Below, piece by piece: positions 51,471 to 60,501 of a DNA stretch of 64,000 bases. Both the position numbers and the translations under genes were made by a program. This stretch comes from Massilia sp. YIM B02763 (GTDB lineage Bacteria; Pseudomonadota; Gammaproteobacteria; Burkholderiales; Burkholderiaceae_D): NCBI RefSeq assembly GCF_030412015.1, contig NZ_JASNRD010000001.1:124001-188000 (forward strand), given 5' to 3'. Numbering within the stretch: the first letter of the stretch is position 1; each line of letters starts with the position of its first letter. The notes under the pieces are model-generated. The model made no database searches, had not been told where the DNA came from, and worked only from the letters and a program-made list of their open reading frames with translations.

Positions 51471-53048
51471 ATGACCATCCAGGGCGACATGATCATCGGC
51501 CAGCGCATCGTGCGCGGCAGCGCAGGCAGCGCCCGCGCCTTCAATCCGGCGACCCACGCCGAACTCGAGCCGAGCTTCGGCCTGGCCACGCGCGAGGACG
51601 TCGACGCCGCCTGCCGCCTGGCGGAAAGCGCCGTCGACCCCTACCGCGCCGTGCCGCTGGAAGCGCGCGCCGCCTTCCTCGAGGCGATCGCCGAGCGCAT
51701 CCTCGAGATCGGCCCGCTGCTGATCGAGCGCGCCAGCGCGGAATCGGGCCTGCCCGCGGCGCGCCTGGAGGGCGAGCGCATGCGCACCATGAACCAGCTG
51801 CGCCTGTTCGCCAAGGTCGTGCGCGACGGCCGCTTCCTCGACGCGACCCTGGACAGCGCCCTGCCCCAGCGCACGCCCCCGCGTCCGGACCTGCGCCTGC
51901 GCAAGATCCCGCTGGGTCCCGTCGCCGTGTTCGGCGCGTCCAACTTCCCGCTTGCGTTCTCCGTCGCCGGCGGCGACACGGCATCGGCGCTGGCGGCCGG
52001 CTGCCCCGTGGTCGTGAAGGCCCACAATGCCCACCTGGGCACGTCGGAACTGGTCGGCAAGGCGATCCGCCAGGCCGCCATCGACAGCAAGATGCCGGAA
52101 GGCGTGTTCTCGATGCTGATCGGCGAAGGCAACCAGATCGGCCAGGACCTCGTGACGCACCCCGCCATCAAGGCGGTCGGCTTCACGGGCTCGCGCGGCG
52201 GCGGCCTGGCGCTGGTGGCCGCGGCCAATGCGCGCAAGGAACCGATCCCCGTGTATGCGGAAATGAGCAGCATCAACCCGTTCTTCCTGCTGCCGGGCGC
52301 GCTGGCGGCCGGCGGCGCCAAGCTGGCGCAGGGCTTCGTCGACTCGCTGACGCTGGGCGTCGGCCAGTTCTGCACCAACCCGGGCCTCGTCATCGCCATG
52401 GCCGGCCCGGACCTCGACGCGTTCCGCGCCGCGGCCATCGATGCGCTGTCCGCCAAGGGCGCCGGCACCATGCTCACCGCCGGCATCCACCAGGCCTATG
52501 CCGGCGCCATCGAACGCCGCTCGGGGATCGCCGGTGTCGAGCTGGTCGCCCAGGGCGGCGCCGACGGCAGCGGCTGCGCCGCGCGCGCCGCGCTGTACCA
52601 GGCGGACGCCGCCACCTTCGTCGCCAATCCGGCGCTGGAAGACGAGATCTTCGGCCCGTCCTCGCTGATCGTCGTCTGCCGCGACGAGGCCGAGCTGCTG
52701 CAGGTGGCGCGCCACGTCGAGGGCCAGCTGACGGCCACGATCCATGCGAACGCGGATGACCGCGCGCTGGCCGCGCAACTGCTGCCGGTACTGGAGCGCA
52801 AGGCCGGCCGCATCCTGTTCAACGGCTTCCCGACCGGCGTCGAGGTATCGCACGCGATGGTCCACGGCGGCCCGTTCCCGGCGACGTCGGACAGCCGTTC
52901 GACCTCGGTGGGCGCGTCGGCGATCGAACGCTTCGTGCGCCCGGTGTGCTACCAGGACGTGCCGGCGGAACTGCTGCCGGTGGAGCTGCAGGATGCGAAT
53001 CCGCTGGGACTGGTGCGGGTGGTGGATGGGGAGTTGAAGCTGGCTTGA
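51471..53048 (+). CDS. xylA: 2,5-dioxovalerate (alpha-ketoglutarate semialdehyde) dehydrogenase
   Basis: A 525-residue aldehyde dehydrogenase of the NADP-dependent KGSADH type. Cofactor and substrate motifs include [28 protein letters not shown], catalytic Glu264 in [11 protein letters not shown] and nucleophile Cys301 in [10 protein letters not shown]. It oxidises 2-oxoglutarate semialdehyde to 2-oxoglutarate, the last step of the Weimberg pathway. AAGGAG precedes the ATG. Unlike Caulobacter, where all five xyl genes lie in one operon, this gene is separate and convergent with the other four. The symbol follows Caulobacter usage and is not xylose isomerase. Confidence 0.9.
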   Translation: MTIQGDMIIGQRIVRGSAGSARAFNPATHAELEPSFGLATREDVDAACRLAESAVDPYRAVPLEARAAFLEAIAERILEIGPLLIERASAESGLPAARLEGERMRTMNQLRLFAKVVRDGRFLDATLDSALPQRTPPRPDLRLRKIPLGPVAVFGASNFPLAFSVAGGDTASALAAGCPVVVKAHNAHLGTSELVGKAIRQAAIDSKMPEGVFSMLIGEGNQIGQDLVTHPAIKAVGFTGSRGGGLALVAAANARKEPIPVYAEMSSINPFFLLPGALAAGGAKLAQGFVDSLTLGVGQFCTNPGLVIAMAGPDLDAFRAAAIDALSAKGAGTMLTAGIHQAYAGAIERRSGIAGVELVAQGGADGSGCAARAALYQADAATFVANPALEDEIFGPSSLIVVCRDEAELLQVARHVEGQLTATIHANADDRALAAQLLPVLERKAGRILFNGFPTGVEVSHAMVHGGPFPATSDSRSTSVGASAIERFVRPVCYQDVPAELLPVELQDANPLGLVRVVDGELKLA

Positions 53049-53060
53049 CGGGGTTGCTGC

Positions 53061-53081
53061 GGTGGGCACGAGGTGCCCACC
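53061..53081. terminator. Hairpin after the semialdehyde dehydrogenase
   Basis: GGTGGGCAC (53061-53069) and GTGCCCACC (53073-53081) form a perfect 9-bp stem with a GAG loop, 13 bases past the stop. There is no T-run; with the next repeat it probably separates the convergent transcripts. Confidence 0.5.
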
Positions 53082-53098
53082 CAACCGCTCGATCATAA

Positions 53099-53126
53099 CG
53101 TCGCCCCTGCCTGCGCAGGGGCGACG
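53099..53126. repeat. Interspersed hairpin repeat, third locus
   Basis: CGTCGCCCCTGC and GCAGGGGCGACG pair over 12 bp around CTGC. It is the same element as at 39351 and 43523, with compensating base changes in the stem, and lies between convergent genes. Confidence 0.75.
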
Positions 53127-53144
53127 GTGTTGATGAGTTGCGCT

Positions 53145-54926
53145 TTAGTGGTTATGGCGCGGCATGTCGTCCGCCACGCCGCGGTACTTGAGCGCCAGTT
53201 CCATCACGCCGCCCGTGTGCAGCTGGCCCACGGTGGAACGGTAGATTTCCTGCCACGGCGTCTGGTTCGGCGGGATCGACGGGGGCGCGTCCTTGCGGCG
53301 CGCTGCCAGTTCCGCGTCGTCCAGCAGCACGTCGCAGCGGCCCGTGTTCAAGTCCACGCGCACGACGTCGCCCGTGCGCAGCAGCGCCAGGTTGCCCCCG
53401 GCCGCGCTTTCCGGCGACGCGTTCAGGATCGACGGGCTGTCCGAGGTGCCGGACTGGCGGCCGTCGCCCAGCGTCGGCAGCGCCATGATGCCCTTCTTGA
53501 TCAGCGCATCGGGCGGCTGCATGTTCACGACTTCCGCCGAGCCGGGCCAGCCGATCGGGCCGGAACCGCGGATCACCAGCATCGTCTGCTCGTCGATGTT
53601 CAGGGACGGGTCGTTGATGCGGTGGTGGTAGTCGTCCGAACCGTCGAACACGACCACGCGGCACTCGAAACGGTTTTCCGCGCCGGGCGTGGACAGGTAG
53701 CGCGCACGGAAGGCCGGCGAGATCACCGAGGTCTTCATGATCGCGAAGTCGAACAGATTGCCCTTCAGGACCATGAAGCCGGCCTTTTCCTTCAGCGGAT
53801 CGTCGAACGGGCGGATCATTTCGCGGTCGTGGCTTTCCTTGCCGACGAGGTTCTCCGCCATCGTGCGGCCCGTCACGGTCTGGCGTTGCGAACGCAGCCT
53901 GCCCTTCTGTTCCAGCTCCCACATGATGGCCGGGGTGCCGCCGGCGCGGTGGAAGCGTTCGCCCAGGTATTTGCCGGCCGGCTGCATGTTCAGCAGCAGC
54001 GGCACGTCGTAGCCCACGTCCATCCAGTCTTCCGGCGTGATCTCGACGCCCGCGTGGCGCGCCATCGCCACGATGTGCGGCTGGGCGTTGCTGGAGCCGC
54101 CGATGGCGGCGTTCACGACGATGGCGTCCAGGAAGGCGTCGCGCGTCAGGATCTGCGACGGACGCAGATCCTCGAACGCCATGCCGACGATACGCTTGCC
54201 CGTCTCGTAGGCCATCTGGCCGCGCTCGCGGTAGGGCGCGGGAATCGCCGAGCAGCCGGGCAGCGACATGCCCAGCGCCTCGGCCACGGCATTCATTGTC
54301 GATGCCGTGCCCATCGTGTTGCAGTGGCCGGCCGATGGGGCCGATGCGGTGGCGATGTCGATGAACTTCTGTTCGTCGATCTCGCCGGCGGCCAGGCGGC
54401 GGCGGCCTTTCCAGATCGCGGCGCCCGAGCCCACCAGTTCGCCCTCGAACCAGCCGTCCAGCATCGGCCCGCCGGACAGCACGATGGCGGGAATGTCGAC
54501 GGTGGACGCGGCCATGATCTGGGCCGGCGTCGTCTTGTCGCAGCCCGTGGTCAGCACCACGGCGTCGATCGGATAGCCGTGCAGGATCTCGACCAGGCCC
54601 AGGTAGGCCAGGTTGCGGTCCAGCGCGGCGGTCGGGCGGCGGCAGTTCTCGAAGATCGGGTGCAGCGGGAATTCCATCGGGATGCCGCCGGCGTCGCGGA
54701 TGCCTTCGCGCACGCGCTTGGCCAGCTCCAGGTGGATGCGGTTGCACGGGCTGATGTCGCTGCCGCTCTGGGCGATGCCGATGATCGGCTTGCCGGAACG
54801 GAGCTCGTCGGGCGTGATCCCGTAGTTCATGAAGCGCTCCAGGTAGAGCGCCGTCATGTCGATGCGCTCCTGGTTGTCGAACCAGTCCTGCGAGCGGAAA
54901 CGTCGGGGGGTCTTTTGCTGGGTCAT
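53145..54926 (-). CDS. xylD: Xylonate dehydratase (IlvD/EDD family)
   Basis: A 593-residue dehydratase. The ATG at 54926 has AGGAG 9 nt upstream; the ATG at 54932 adds two residues but is only 3 nt from it. IlvD/Edd cluster cysteines are in SDISPCNRIH, TTGCDKTTPA and GHCNTMGTAST, and metal/phosphate-type loops include GGSSNAQPH. The sequence type (opening RRFRSQDWFDN, closing KYRGVADDMPRHNH) is that of pentonate dehydratases. It converts D-xylonate to 2-keto-3-deoxy-D-xylonate; L-arabinonate is a possible alternative substrate. Last gene of the GH3-xylX-xylB-xylC-xylD unit. Confidence 0.9.
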   Translation of the reverse strand: MTQQKTPRRFRSQDWFDNQERIDMTALYLERFMNYGITPDELRSGKPIIGIAQSGSDISPCNRIHLELAKRVREGIRDAGGIPMEFPLHPIFENCRRPTAALDRNLAYLGLVEILHGYPIDAVVLTTGCDKTTPAQIMAASTVDIPAIVLSGGPMLDGWFEGELVGSGAAIWKGRRRLAAGEIDEQKFIDIATASAPSAGHCNTMGTASTMNAVAEALGMSLPGCSAIPAPYRERGQMAYETGKRIVGMAFEDLRPSQILTRDAFLDAIVVNAAIGGSSNAQPHIVAMARHAGVEITPEDWMDVGYDVPLLLNMQPAGKYLGERFHRAGGTPAIMWELEQKGRLRSQRQTVTGRTMAENLVGKESHDREMIRPFDDPLKEKAGFMVLKGNLFDFAIMKTSVISPAFRARYLSTPGAENRFECRVVVFDGSDDYHHRINDPSLNIDEQTMLVIRGSGPIGWPGSAEVVNMQPPDALIKKGIMALPTLGDGRQSGTSDSPSILNASPESAAGGNLALLRTGDVVRVDLNTGRCDVLLDDAELAARRKDAPPSIPPNQTPWQEIYRSTVGQLHTGGVMELALKYRGVADDMPRHNH

Positions 54927-54942
54927 GCTCATTTACTCCTGC

Positions 54943-55815
54943 TCACTGCTGCAGCCGCAGCGCATGCTGCGGCAATCCGGCCACGTCGAGCCGGAACGTA
55001 AACAATCCGCCGGCCAGCGGTTGCGCGGCCAGTTCGTCGGGCGACAAGCCCTTGCGCGCCGTCGTCGCGTACACCGTGCGCAGGTCGTCGCCGCCGAACG
55101 CCAGCTTGGTGACGTTGGCGCACGGGAAGCGCACCTCCCCGGCCTTGCGGCCCTGCGCATCGAAACGGTCGATGCGCCAGCCGCCGAAGGTCGCCACCCA
55201 CAGGTGGCCTTCGGCGTCGACGGCCATCCCGTCCGGATAGCCGCCGTCGGCGATCTCGACGAACACGCGCTTGTTCGACAGCGCACCGTCCGGCGCGACG
55301 TCGAACGCGTACACGCGCTTGTCGAGCGTGTCCGTATGATACAGCGTACGGCCGTCCGGGCTCACGGCCGGGCCGTTCGTGATGACGTAGCCGTCGTCCA
55401 TGGTGCGCACGTGCGCGCCGTCGAAGCGGTACAGCGCGCCGCTGGCGGCCTCCTCGGCGTCGTGCATCGAGCCGAACCACAGCATGCCTTGGGCATCGAC
55501 GTGGCCGTCGTTGAAACGGTTGTGTTCGAGGTCCGCCTCGACCTTCGCCAGCGGCACGAAGTCGCCACTCTCGGGCAGGAAGCGGTACAGGCCGTCGTCC
55601 AGCGAGCACACCATGCCGCCGTCGGCGGAAGGCACGATGAAGCTCACCTGGCCCGGCGCCGGCCAGGTGCGGCGGCCGCTGCCGTCCGGAGCGCAGCGCA
55701 GGATGCGCTTGCCCTTGATGTCGACGAACCAGACCCAGGGGCCGCGCGCATCCCACAGCACGCCCTCCCCCAGCAGCGCCTGGACGTCCCAGATGCAGGT
55801 GGGTTCGATGCTCAT
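54943..55815 (-). CDS. xylC: SMP-30/gluconolactonase-family lactonase (xylonolactonase)
   Basis: A 290-residue six-bladed propeller lactonase. Family metal-site segments are LLGEGVLWD (Glu), EHNRFNDGHVDAQG (Asn/Asp), VITNGPAVSPDG and GGYPDGMAVDAEG (Asp). It opens D-xylono-lactone to D-xylonate, the step after XylB. The start at 55815 overlaps the xylB stop by 4 bases, and the stop lies 16 bases before the dehydratase start, so it is firmly in the operon. Lactone identity is inferred from neighbours. Confidence 0.88.
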   Translation of the reverse strand: MSIEPTCIWDVQALLGEGVLWDARGPWVWFVDIKGKRILRCAPDGSGRRTWPAPGQVSFIVPSADGGMVCSLDDGLYRFLPESGDFVPLAKVEADLEHNRFNDGHVDAQGMLWFGSMHDAEEAASGALYRFDGAHVRTMDDGYVITNGPAVSPDGRTLYHTDTLDKRVYAFDVAPDGALSNKRVFVEIADGGYPDGMAVDAEGHLWVATFGGWRIDRFDAQGRKAGEVRFPCANVTKLAFGGDDLRTVYATTARKGLSPDELAAQPLAGGLFTFRLDVAGLPQHALRLQQ

Positions 55816-56603
55816 GCGCCGTACCATCCCGCATCGACGAAGTATTCGCGGCCGCTGCAGGCGCGCGCATTGTTCGACGCCAGGAACAGCGCCAGCGCTG
55901 CCACGTCCTGCATCTCCACGCGCGCCGGGACGCACTGGCCGGCCAGGATGCGCGCCTCTTCTTCCGGGTTGTGCCACAGCTTTTCCTGGCGCGGCGTGCG
56001 CACGGCGCCCGGGACGATGGTGTTGGCGCGGATGCCGAACTTGCCCAGTTCGCGCGCCATGCCGCGGGTCATGCCCTCGATGGCCGCCTTGGCCGTCATG
56101 TACAGGTCGAGCTGGGTGTGCGGCAGGTGCCAGGAGATGGAGCCGAAGTTCAGCAGCACGCCGTGGCCGCGCTGCTTCATGCCGGGGATCACGGCCTGGC
56201 TGCAGAAGAACTGGTGGCGCAGGTTGACGTTCATGCGGCTTTCCCAGTAGGCCGGCGTCACGTCCTCGATCTCGTGGCGGTCGTCGTTGGCCGCGTTGTT
56301 GAGCAGGATGTCGACGCCGCCCGCCTCCGCCTCGATGGCGGCGAAGGTGGCTTTCAGCGCGTCGATGTCGGTCAGGTCGCAGCGGACGAACTTGGGGGCG
56401 GCGGCGCTGCCGGCGAGCGACTGCTCCAGTGCGCGCGAGGCTTCCTCGGCGATGTCGAGGAACCAGACGCGGGCGCCCTGGGCGGCGAAGGCGGCGGTCA
56501 GCTCGCCGCCGATGCCGCTGCCGCCGCCGGTGATGACGACGCGCTTGCCCTTCAGGTCCGGATAGGTGGCGTAGACGAATGCTTCTTGCTTGGAGTGGGA
56601 CAT
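55812..56603 (-). CDS. xylB: D-xylose 1-dehydrogenase (SDR)
   Basis: A 263-residue classical SDR. Cofactor motif VVITGGGSGIGG (about 22-33), Ser155 in NFGSISWHL and YxxxK at Tyr168-Lys172 in LYMTAKAAIEG. The segments NNAANDDRHEIEDVT, AYWESRMNVNLRH and GREYFVDAGWYG closely resemble Caulobacter XylB. It oxidises D-xylose to D-xylonolactone with NAD+, in the cytoplasm, opening the Weimberg route. It is 30 bases downstream of xylX and overlaps xylC. Confidence 0.92.
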   Translation of the reverse strand: MSHSKQEAFVYATYPDLKGKRVVITGGGSGIGGELTAAFAAQGARVWFLDIAEEASRALEQSLAGSAAAPKFVRCDLTDIDALKATFAAIEAEAGGVDILLNNAANDDRHEIEDVTPAYWESRMNVNLRHQFFCSQAVIPGMKQRGHGVLLNFGSISWHLPHTQLDLYMTAKAAIEGMTRGMARELGKFGIRANTIVPGAVRTPRQEKLWHNPEEEARILAGQCVPARVEMQDVAALALFLASNNARACSGREYFVDAGWYGA

Positions 56604-56633
56604 GGAATGTATTGGTCTCGAATGGGGGCTGAT

Positions 56634-57803
56634 TCAGGATGCGGCGGCCAGCAGGCCGCGTCGCGCCAGGTTCTCGTAGAGGGCGCGCACGCCGAAGGTC
56701 CAGGGTTCGATGGCGTCGCTGCGCTCGACGGTGTTGACGAGCGTGCCCAGCGACGGGGTCGAGATGCTGACGCGGTCGCCCATGTGGTGGGTGAAGCCGC
56801 CGCCCTGCGCGTCGCGGTCCTTGATCGGCGAGAACATCGTGCCCAGGAACAGCATGAAGCCGTCCGGGTACTGGTGGTGGCGGGCGCAGGTCTGGGCGAC
56901 GAGGTCGAGCGGATCGCGGCTGATCTCGCGCATGAAGCTCGCGCCGGCCAGTTCGAAGCCGTCGTCGACGCCTTCGATCAGCATGCGCACTTCGAGTTCG
57001 CGCACCGTGTCGATGGTGAACGTGCCGTCGAACAGGCGGATGAACGGGCCGATCGCGCAGGAGCCGTTGTTGTCCTTGGCCTTGCCCAGCAGGAGCGCGC
57101 TACGGCCTTCGATGTCGCGCAGGTTGACGTCGTTGCCGAGCGTGGCGCCGACGGCCTCGGCACGGCTGTTCACGGCCAGCACGATTTCCGGTTCCGGGTT
57201 GTTCCAGTGCGAGTTCGGGTGCAGGCCGACGGGCACGCCGTGGCCCACGGAGGACATCGGCTGCGACTTGGTGAACACTTCCGCGTCCGGGCCGATGCCC
57301 ACTTCCATGTACTGCGACCACAGGCCGCGCGCCGTCAGCTCGGCCTTCAGGCGCATCGCCGCCTCGCCGCCCGGCTCGAGCTCCGAGAGGTCGGTGCCGA
57401 TCGAGGTCTGCAGCTGGGCGCGCAGCGCGTCGGCGCGCGACGGGTCGCCCTTGGCCTGTTCCTCGATCACGCGCTCGAGCAGGCTGACGGCGAAGGTGAC
57501 GCCGGCGGCCTTGATGGCCTGCAGGTCGCACGGGGCCAGCAGGCGCACGGCGCCGCCCTGGCCATTCGCGAGGTCCGCGGCCAGGCCCAGGTCCTCGCCG
57601 TCCGCGTCGCGCACGATGGCCAGCAGGTCGGCGCGCTCGAACAGCGCGGACACGGTCGGGGCGTGACGGGTGATGTCGACCACGCGACCCTTGCGCACGG
57701 CGACCACGGCGGGGCCGTCGATGGGCGCGCCGCGCCAGACGCGGCCGACCAGCAAGGCTTGCTCGAGGTCCTCGGGCAGCGGATTGGCTTGATGTGCTGT
57801 CAT
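56634..57803 (-). CDS. xylX: 2-keto-3-deoxy-D-xylonate dehydratase (FAH family)
   Basis: A 389-residue fumarylacetoacetate-hydrolase-fold protein of XylX length. Typical pieces are VGIGPDAEVFTKSQPMSSVG, NNPEPEIVLAVNSRAEAVGA (metal-binding Glu pair), LGNDVNLRDIEGRSALLLGK and FGTMFSP-like LFLGTMFSPIKDRD. It dehydrates 2-keto-3-deoxy-xylonate (or its arabinonate isomer) to 2-oxoglutarate semialdehyde. It lies 14 bases after the GH3 gene and 30 before xylB. Confidence 0.9.
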   Translation of the reverse strand: MTAHQANPLPEDLEQALLVGRVWRGAPIDGPAVVAVRKGRVVDITRHAPTVSALFERADLLAIVRDADGEDLGLAADLANGQGGAVRLLAPCDLQAIKAAGVTFAVSLLERVIEEQAKGDPSRADALRAQLQTSIGTDLSELEPGGEAAMRLKAELTARGLWSQYMEVGIGPDAEVFTKSQPMSSVGHGVPVGLHPNSHWNNPEPEIVLAVNSRAEAVGATLGNDVNLRDIEGRSALLLGKAKDNNGSCAIGPFIRLFDGTFTIDTVRELEVRMLIEGVDDGFELAGASFMREISRDPLDLVAQTCARHHQYPDGFMLFLGTMFSPIKDRDAQGGGFTHHMGDRVSISTPSLGTLVNTVERSDAIEPWTFGVRALYENLARRGLLAAAS

Positions 57804-57817
57804 GTCGTCTCTCTTGG

Positions 57818-60205
57818 TTATGCCACCGTCAGCGTCGTCTTCTTGAGGTTGACGCTGTCCGGACCGGCGAAGATGGTGAAGGTGCCCGGCTCGACGGCGC
57901 GTTTCATGTCCGCGCCGTAGAAGGCCAGGTCGCCCGGCTTGATGTCGAAGGTGACGGTGCGCTGCTCGCCCGGCTGCAGGGTCACGCGCGCGAAACCCTT
58001 CAGTTCCAGCAGCGGCCGCGTGACGGAGCTGACGTCGTCGCGGATGTAAAGCTGCACGACTTCGTCGCCGGCCACGCGGCCGACGTTCTTCACGTCGACC
58101 TGCACGCGCGTGCTGCCGTTGGCAGCAATGCGTGCCTGCTCCAGGCGCGGAGCGGAGATGTCGAAACGGGTATAGGACAGGCCGTAGCCGAACGGGTATA
58201 GCGGCGTCGTGACGCCGTCGATGTAGCCGCGCCGGGTGCTCGGCTTGCGGTTGTAGTACATGGGCAGCTGGCCCGTGTTGCGGGCGATCGTCACGGGCAG
58301 CTTGCCGCCCGGGTTGGCCCGGCCGAACAGCAGGTCGGCCACCGCATGGCCCGTTTCCTGGCCCAGGTACCAGCATTCGAGCAGCGCGCCGGCGCGCTCG
58401 GCCAGCAGGTTGGCCGACAGCGGGCGCCCGTTCAGCAGCACCACGACGGTGGGCTTGTTCAGCGCGAAGATGGCGCGCGCCAGGTCGTTCTGCTGGCCCA
58501 TCAGGTCCAGCGTCGTGCGGTCGCCCAGGTGGTTGTCGGCCCAGGCCTCGCGCGAGGTCTGCTCGTTGTCGCCCAGGACCATGACGATGGTGTCGGCCGA
58601 CTTGGCCGCCTCGACGGCGTCGGCGATCAGGCGCGCGTTGACTTCCGGCTTGGTGAACTCGATCTCGTCCTTGCCCCAGACGTGGCCTTCCGTGATGCGC
58701 ACGCCTTCCGAATAAGCCAGCTGGAAGCCCTGCGCCTTCGCCTCGGCCTGCAGGCCTTCGTACACGGAGACGACGTGGCGCGGCACGTCCGAATAGCCGC
58801 CGATGGGCGTGTCCTTCGCATGGGTGCCCAGCAGCAGCACCTTGCCGACCTTCTTGCCGTCCAGCGGCAGCAGGTTGCGCTCGTTCTTGAGCAGCACGGC
58901 GCTCTTCACCGCTGCCTGGCGCGCCAGCGCGACGGCGTCCGGCGTGGCCGTCAGCCCGTCGGCGCGGCCGGCATCGGCGTACGGGTTCTCGAACATGCCG
59001 GCCTCGAACTTCAGCTTCAGGATGCGGCGCACGGCGGCATCGATCTCGGCGACGGACACCTTGCCCTCGGCGACCAGCTCGCCCAGCTTCGCATAGCCCT
59101 TCGGGTCCGGGGTCTCGACGTCCACGCCGGCCTTGACGGCCTGGCGCGCTGCCTCCTTGACGTCCGCCGCCAGGTGGTGGCGCGTGACCAGTTCGTCGAC
59201 GGCCATGTAGTCGGACACGGTGACGCCCTCGAAGCCCCACTCCTTGCGCAGCACGTCGGTCAGCAGCCAGCGGTTGGCGTGCGAGGGAATGCCGTCGATC
59301 TCGTTATACGAGGGCATGACGGCGGCGATCTTCGTCTCGCGCACGATCTTCTCGAACGGCGGGAAGAAGTCCTCGCGCAGCAGGCGCTCGCCCACGTTGG
59401 CCGGGCCGATATTGGTGCCGCTCTCCGGCTGGCCGTGGCCCGTCATGTGCTTGAGCGTGGCGTACACCTTGTCCGGCGCCAGCGGCAGCGTCTCGCCGGA
59501 GAAGCCGATGACGGCGGCCTTGCCCATGACGCCGCACAGGTGCGGATCCTCGCCGTAGGTTTCCTCGATGCGGCCCCAGCGCGGCTCGCGCGCCACGTCG
59601 ACGACGGGCGCCAGCGCCAGGTTGGTGCCGCGCGCGCGCATCTCGCGCGCCGCCACGGAAAACACCTTCGTGACGAGGTCGGGATCGAAGCTGGAAGCCA
59701 GGCCGATCGCCTGCGGGAAACTGGTCGCGTCGCGCGCGACGTAGCCGTGCAGCGCTTCCTCGTGCATGAAGACGGGAATGCCCAGGCGCGTGCGTTCCAT
59801 GGCCCACTTCTGCACGGCGTTGACGTAGTCGGCCGTTTCCTTCGGCCCGCGGTTGGCGGTGGAGCCATCGTTGCCGGCGGCGCTGGCCGCGCCCAGCTGG
59901 CGGTCCGACGGGCGCGCGAACATGCCGATCCCGTGCGGGTAGGCGGCGGCCGCCTTGGCCGGATCGAAGCTCGTGTCAGGGTGCTGCAGCGCGCCCTTGC
60001 CGATCCAGACGCACTGCATCTGGGCGATCTTCTCTTCCAGCGTCATGCGCTTCAACAAGTCGTCGACGCGGGCGCCGACGGGGGCGCCGGATTGCTTGTA
60101 GAGGGGCGTTGCGCCTGCCGCGGCGGCGAAGGCGCCGCCTGGTACGACGGCCAGGCCGGCGATGCCGCCGACCGAGGCCAGGAATTCCCTGCGTTTCAAT
60201 GCCAT
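57818..60205 (-). CDS. GH3 beta-glycosidase with Tat signal, first gene of the xyl operon
   Basis: A 795-residue protein. The N-terminus KRREFLASVGGIAGLAVV is a Tat-type signal. The GH3 barrel has LKHMTGHGQPESGTN and nucleophile Asp332 in GVTVSDYMAVDEL; the alpha/beta sandwich follows (VLLLGTHAKDTPIGGYSD; VMVLGDNEQTSREAW), and a C-terminal fibronectin-like domain ends the chain. GH3 enzymes release terminal beta-glucose or beta-xylose. Here it could free glucose from trimmed xyloglucan units or xylose from xylo-oligosaccharides; sequence alone does not decide. Its cotranscription with xylXBCD ties sugar release to xylose oxidation. Confidence 0.9.
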   Translation of the reverse strand: MALKRREFLASVGGIAGLAVVPGGAFAAAAGATPLYKQSGAPVGARVDDLLKRMTLEEKIAQMQCVWIGKGALQHPDTSFDPAKAAAAYPHGIGMFARPSDRQLGAASAAGNDGSTANRGPKETADYVNAVQKWAMERTRLGIPVFMHEEALHGYVARDATSFPQAIGLASSFDPDLVTKVFSVAAREMRARGTNLALAPVVDVAREPRWGRIEETYGEDPHLCGVMGKAAVIGFSGETLPLAPDKVYATLKHMTGHGQPESGTNIGPANVGERLLREDFFPPFEKIVRETKIAAVMPSYNEIDGIPSHANRWLLTDVLRKEWGFEGVTVSDYMAVDELVTRHHLAADVKEAARQAVKAGVDVETPDPKGYAKLGELVAEGKVSVAEIDAAVRRILKLKFEAGMFENPYADAGRADGLTATPDAVALARQAAVKSAVLLKNERNLLPLDGKKVGKVLLLGTHAKDTPIGGYSDVPRHVVSVYEGLQAEAKAQGFQLAYSEGVRITEGHVWGKDEIEFTKPEVNARLIADAVEAAKSADTIVMVLGDNEQTSREAWADNHLGDRTTLDLMGQQNDLARAIFALNKPTVVVLLNGRPLSANLLAERAGALLECWYLGQETGHAVADLLFGRANPGGKLPVTIARNTGQLPMYYNRKPSTRRGYIDGVTTPLYPFGYGLSYTRFDISAPRLEQARIAANGSTRVQVDVKNVGRVAGDEVVQLYIRDDVSSVTRPLLELKGFARVTLQPGEQRTVTFDIKPGDLAFYGADMKRAVEPGTFTIFAGPDSVNLKKTTLTVA

Positions 60206-60501
60206 CGTTGTCTCCCTGCTCTTTTAGTCAGTCGCAGGAGGCAGTCCGCCCGGGATCGCTGGGAACGGCGGGGACAGGCATGCACGACGGACGTGCGCCT
60301 GCGACGCCGTCGCGATAGGTCGGGTGAAGCATGGAATGTCTCCTGTCGTTTTTATGTGTCGCGGCCGATTCCAACATCTGGATAACAGGAATGTTACCGC
60401 AACCATTCGAGTCTATACGGCTGGGCGAGGCGTTGTCAACGAATTATTCCGGCAGGGAGAAACCGCGCATCGCCGCTCCAGCAATGGCGACGCGCACTGG
60501 C
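60206..60501. other. Promoter region of the GH3-xylXBCD operon
   Basis: 296 bases between the lacI-type gene and GH3, both on the minus strand. It holds an operator-like site (60392-60405) and an overlapping inverted repeat TAACA-GGAA-TGTTA (60383-60396). I see no further gene. Confidence 0.5.
60392..60405 (+). promoter_or_regulatory. XylR/LacI-type operator candidate 3
   Basis: TGTTACCGCAACCA matches 12 of 14 bases of TGTTAGCGCTACCA. It lies about 190 bases before the GH3 start. The adjacent TAACA-GGAA-TGTTA palindrome could be an alternative or additional site. Confidence 0.55.

Noticed and set aside
53145-57803. L-arabinose oxidation as the operon's pathway
   Set aside because: Not excluded, but the SDR closely resembles Caulobacter XylB and the adjacent GH31 enzyme releases xylose, so xylose is the better reading.
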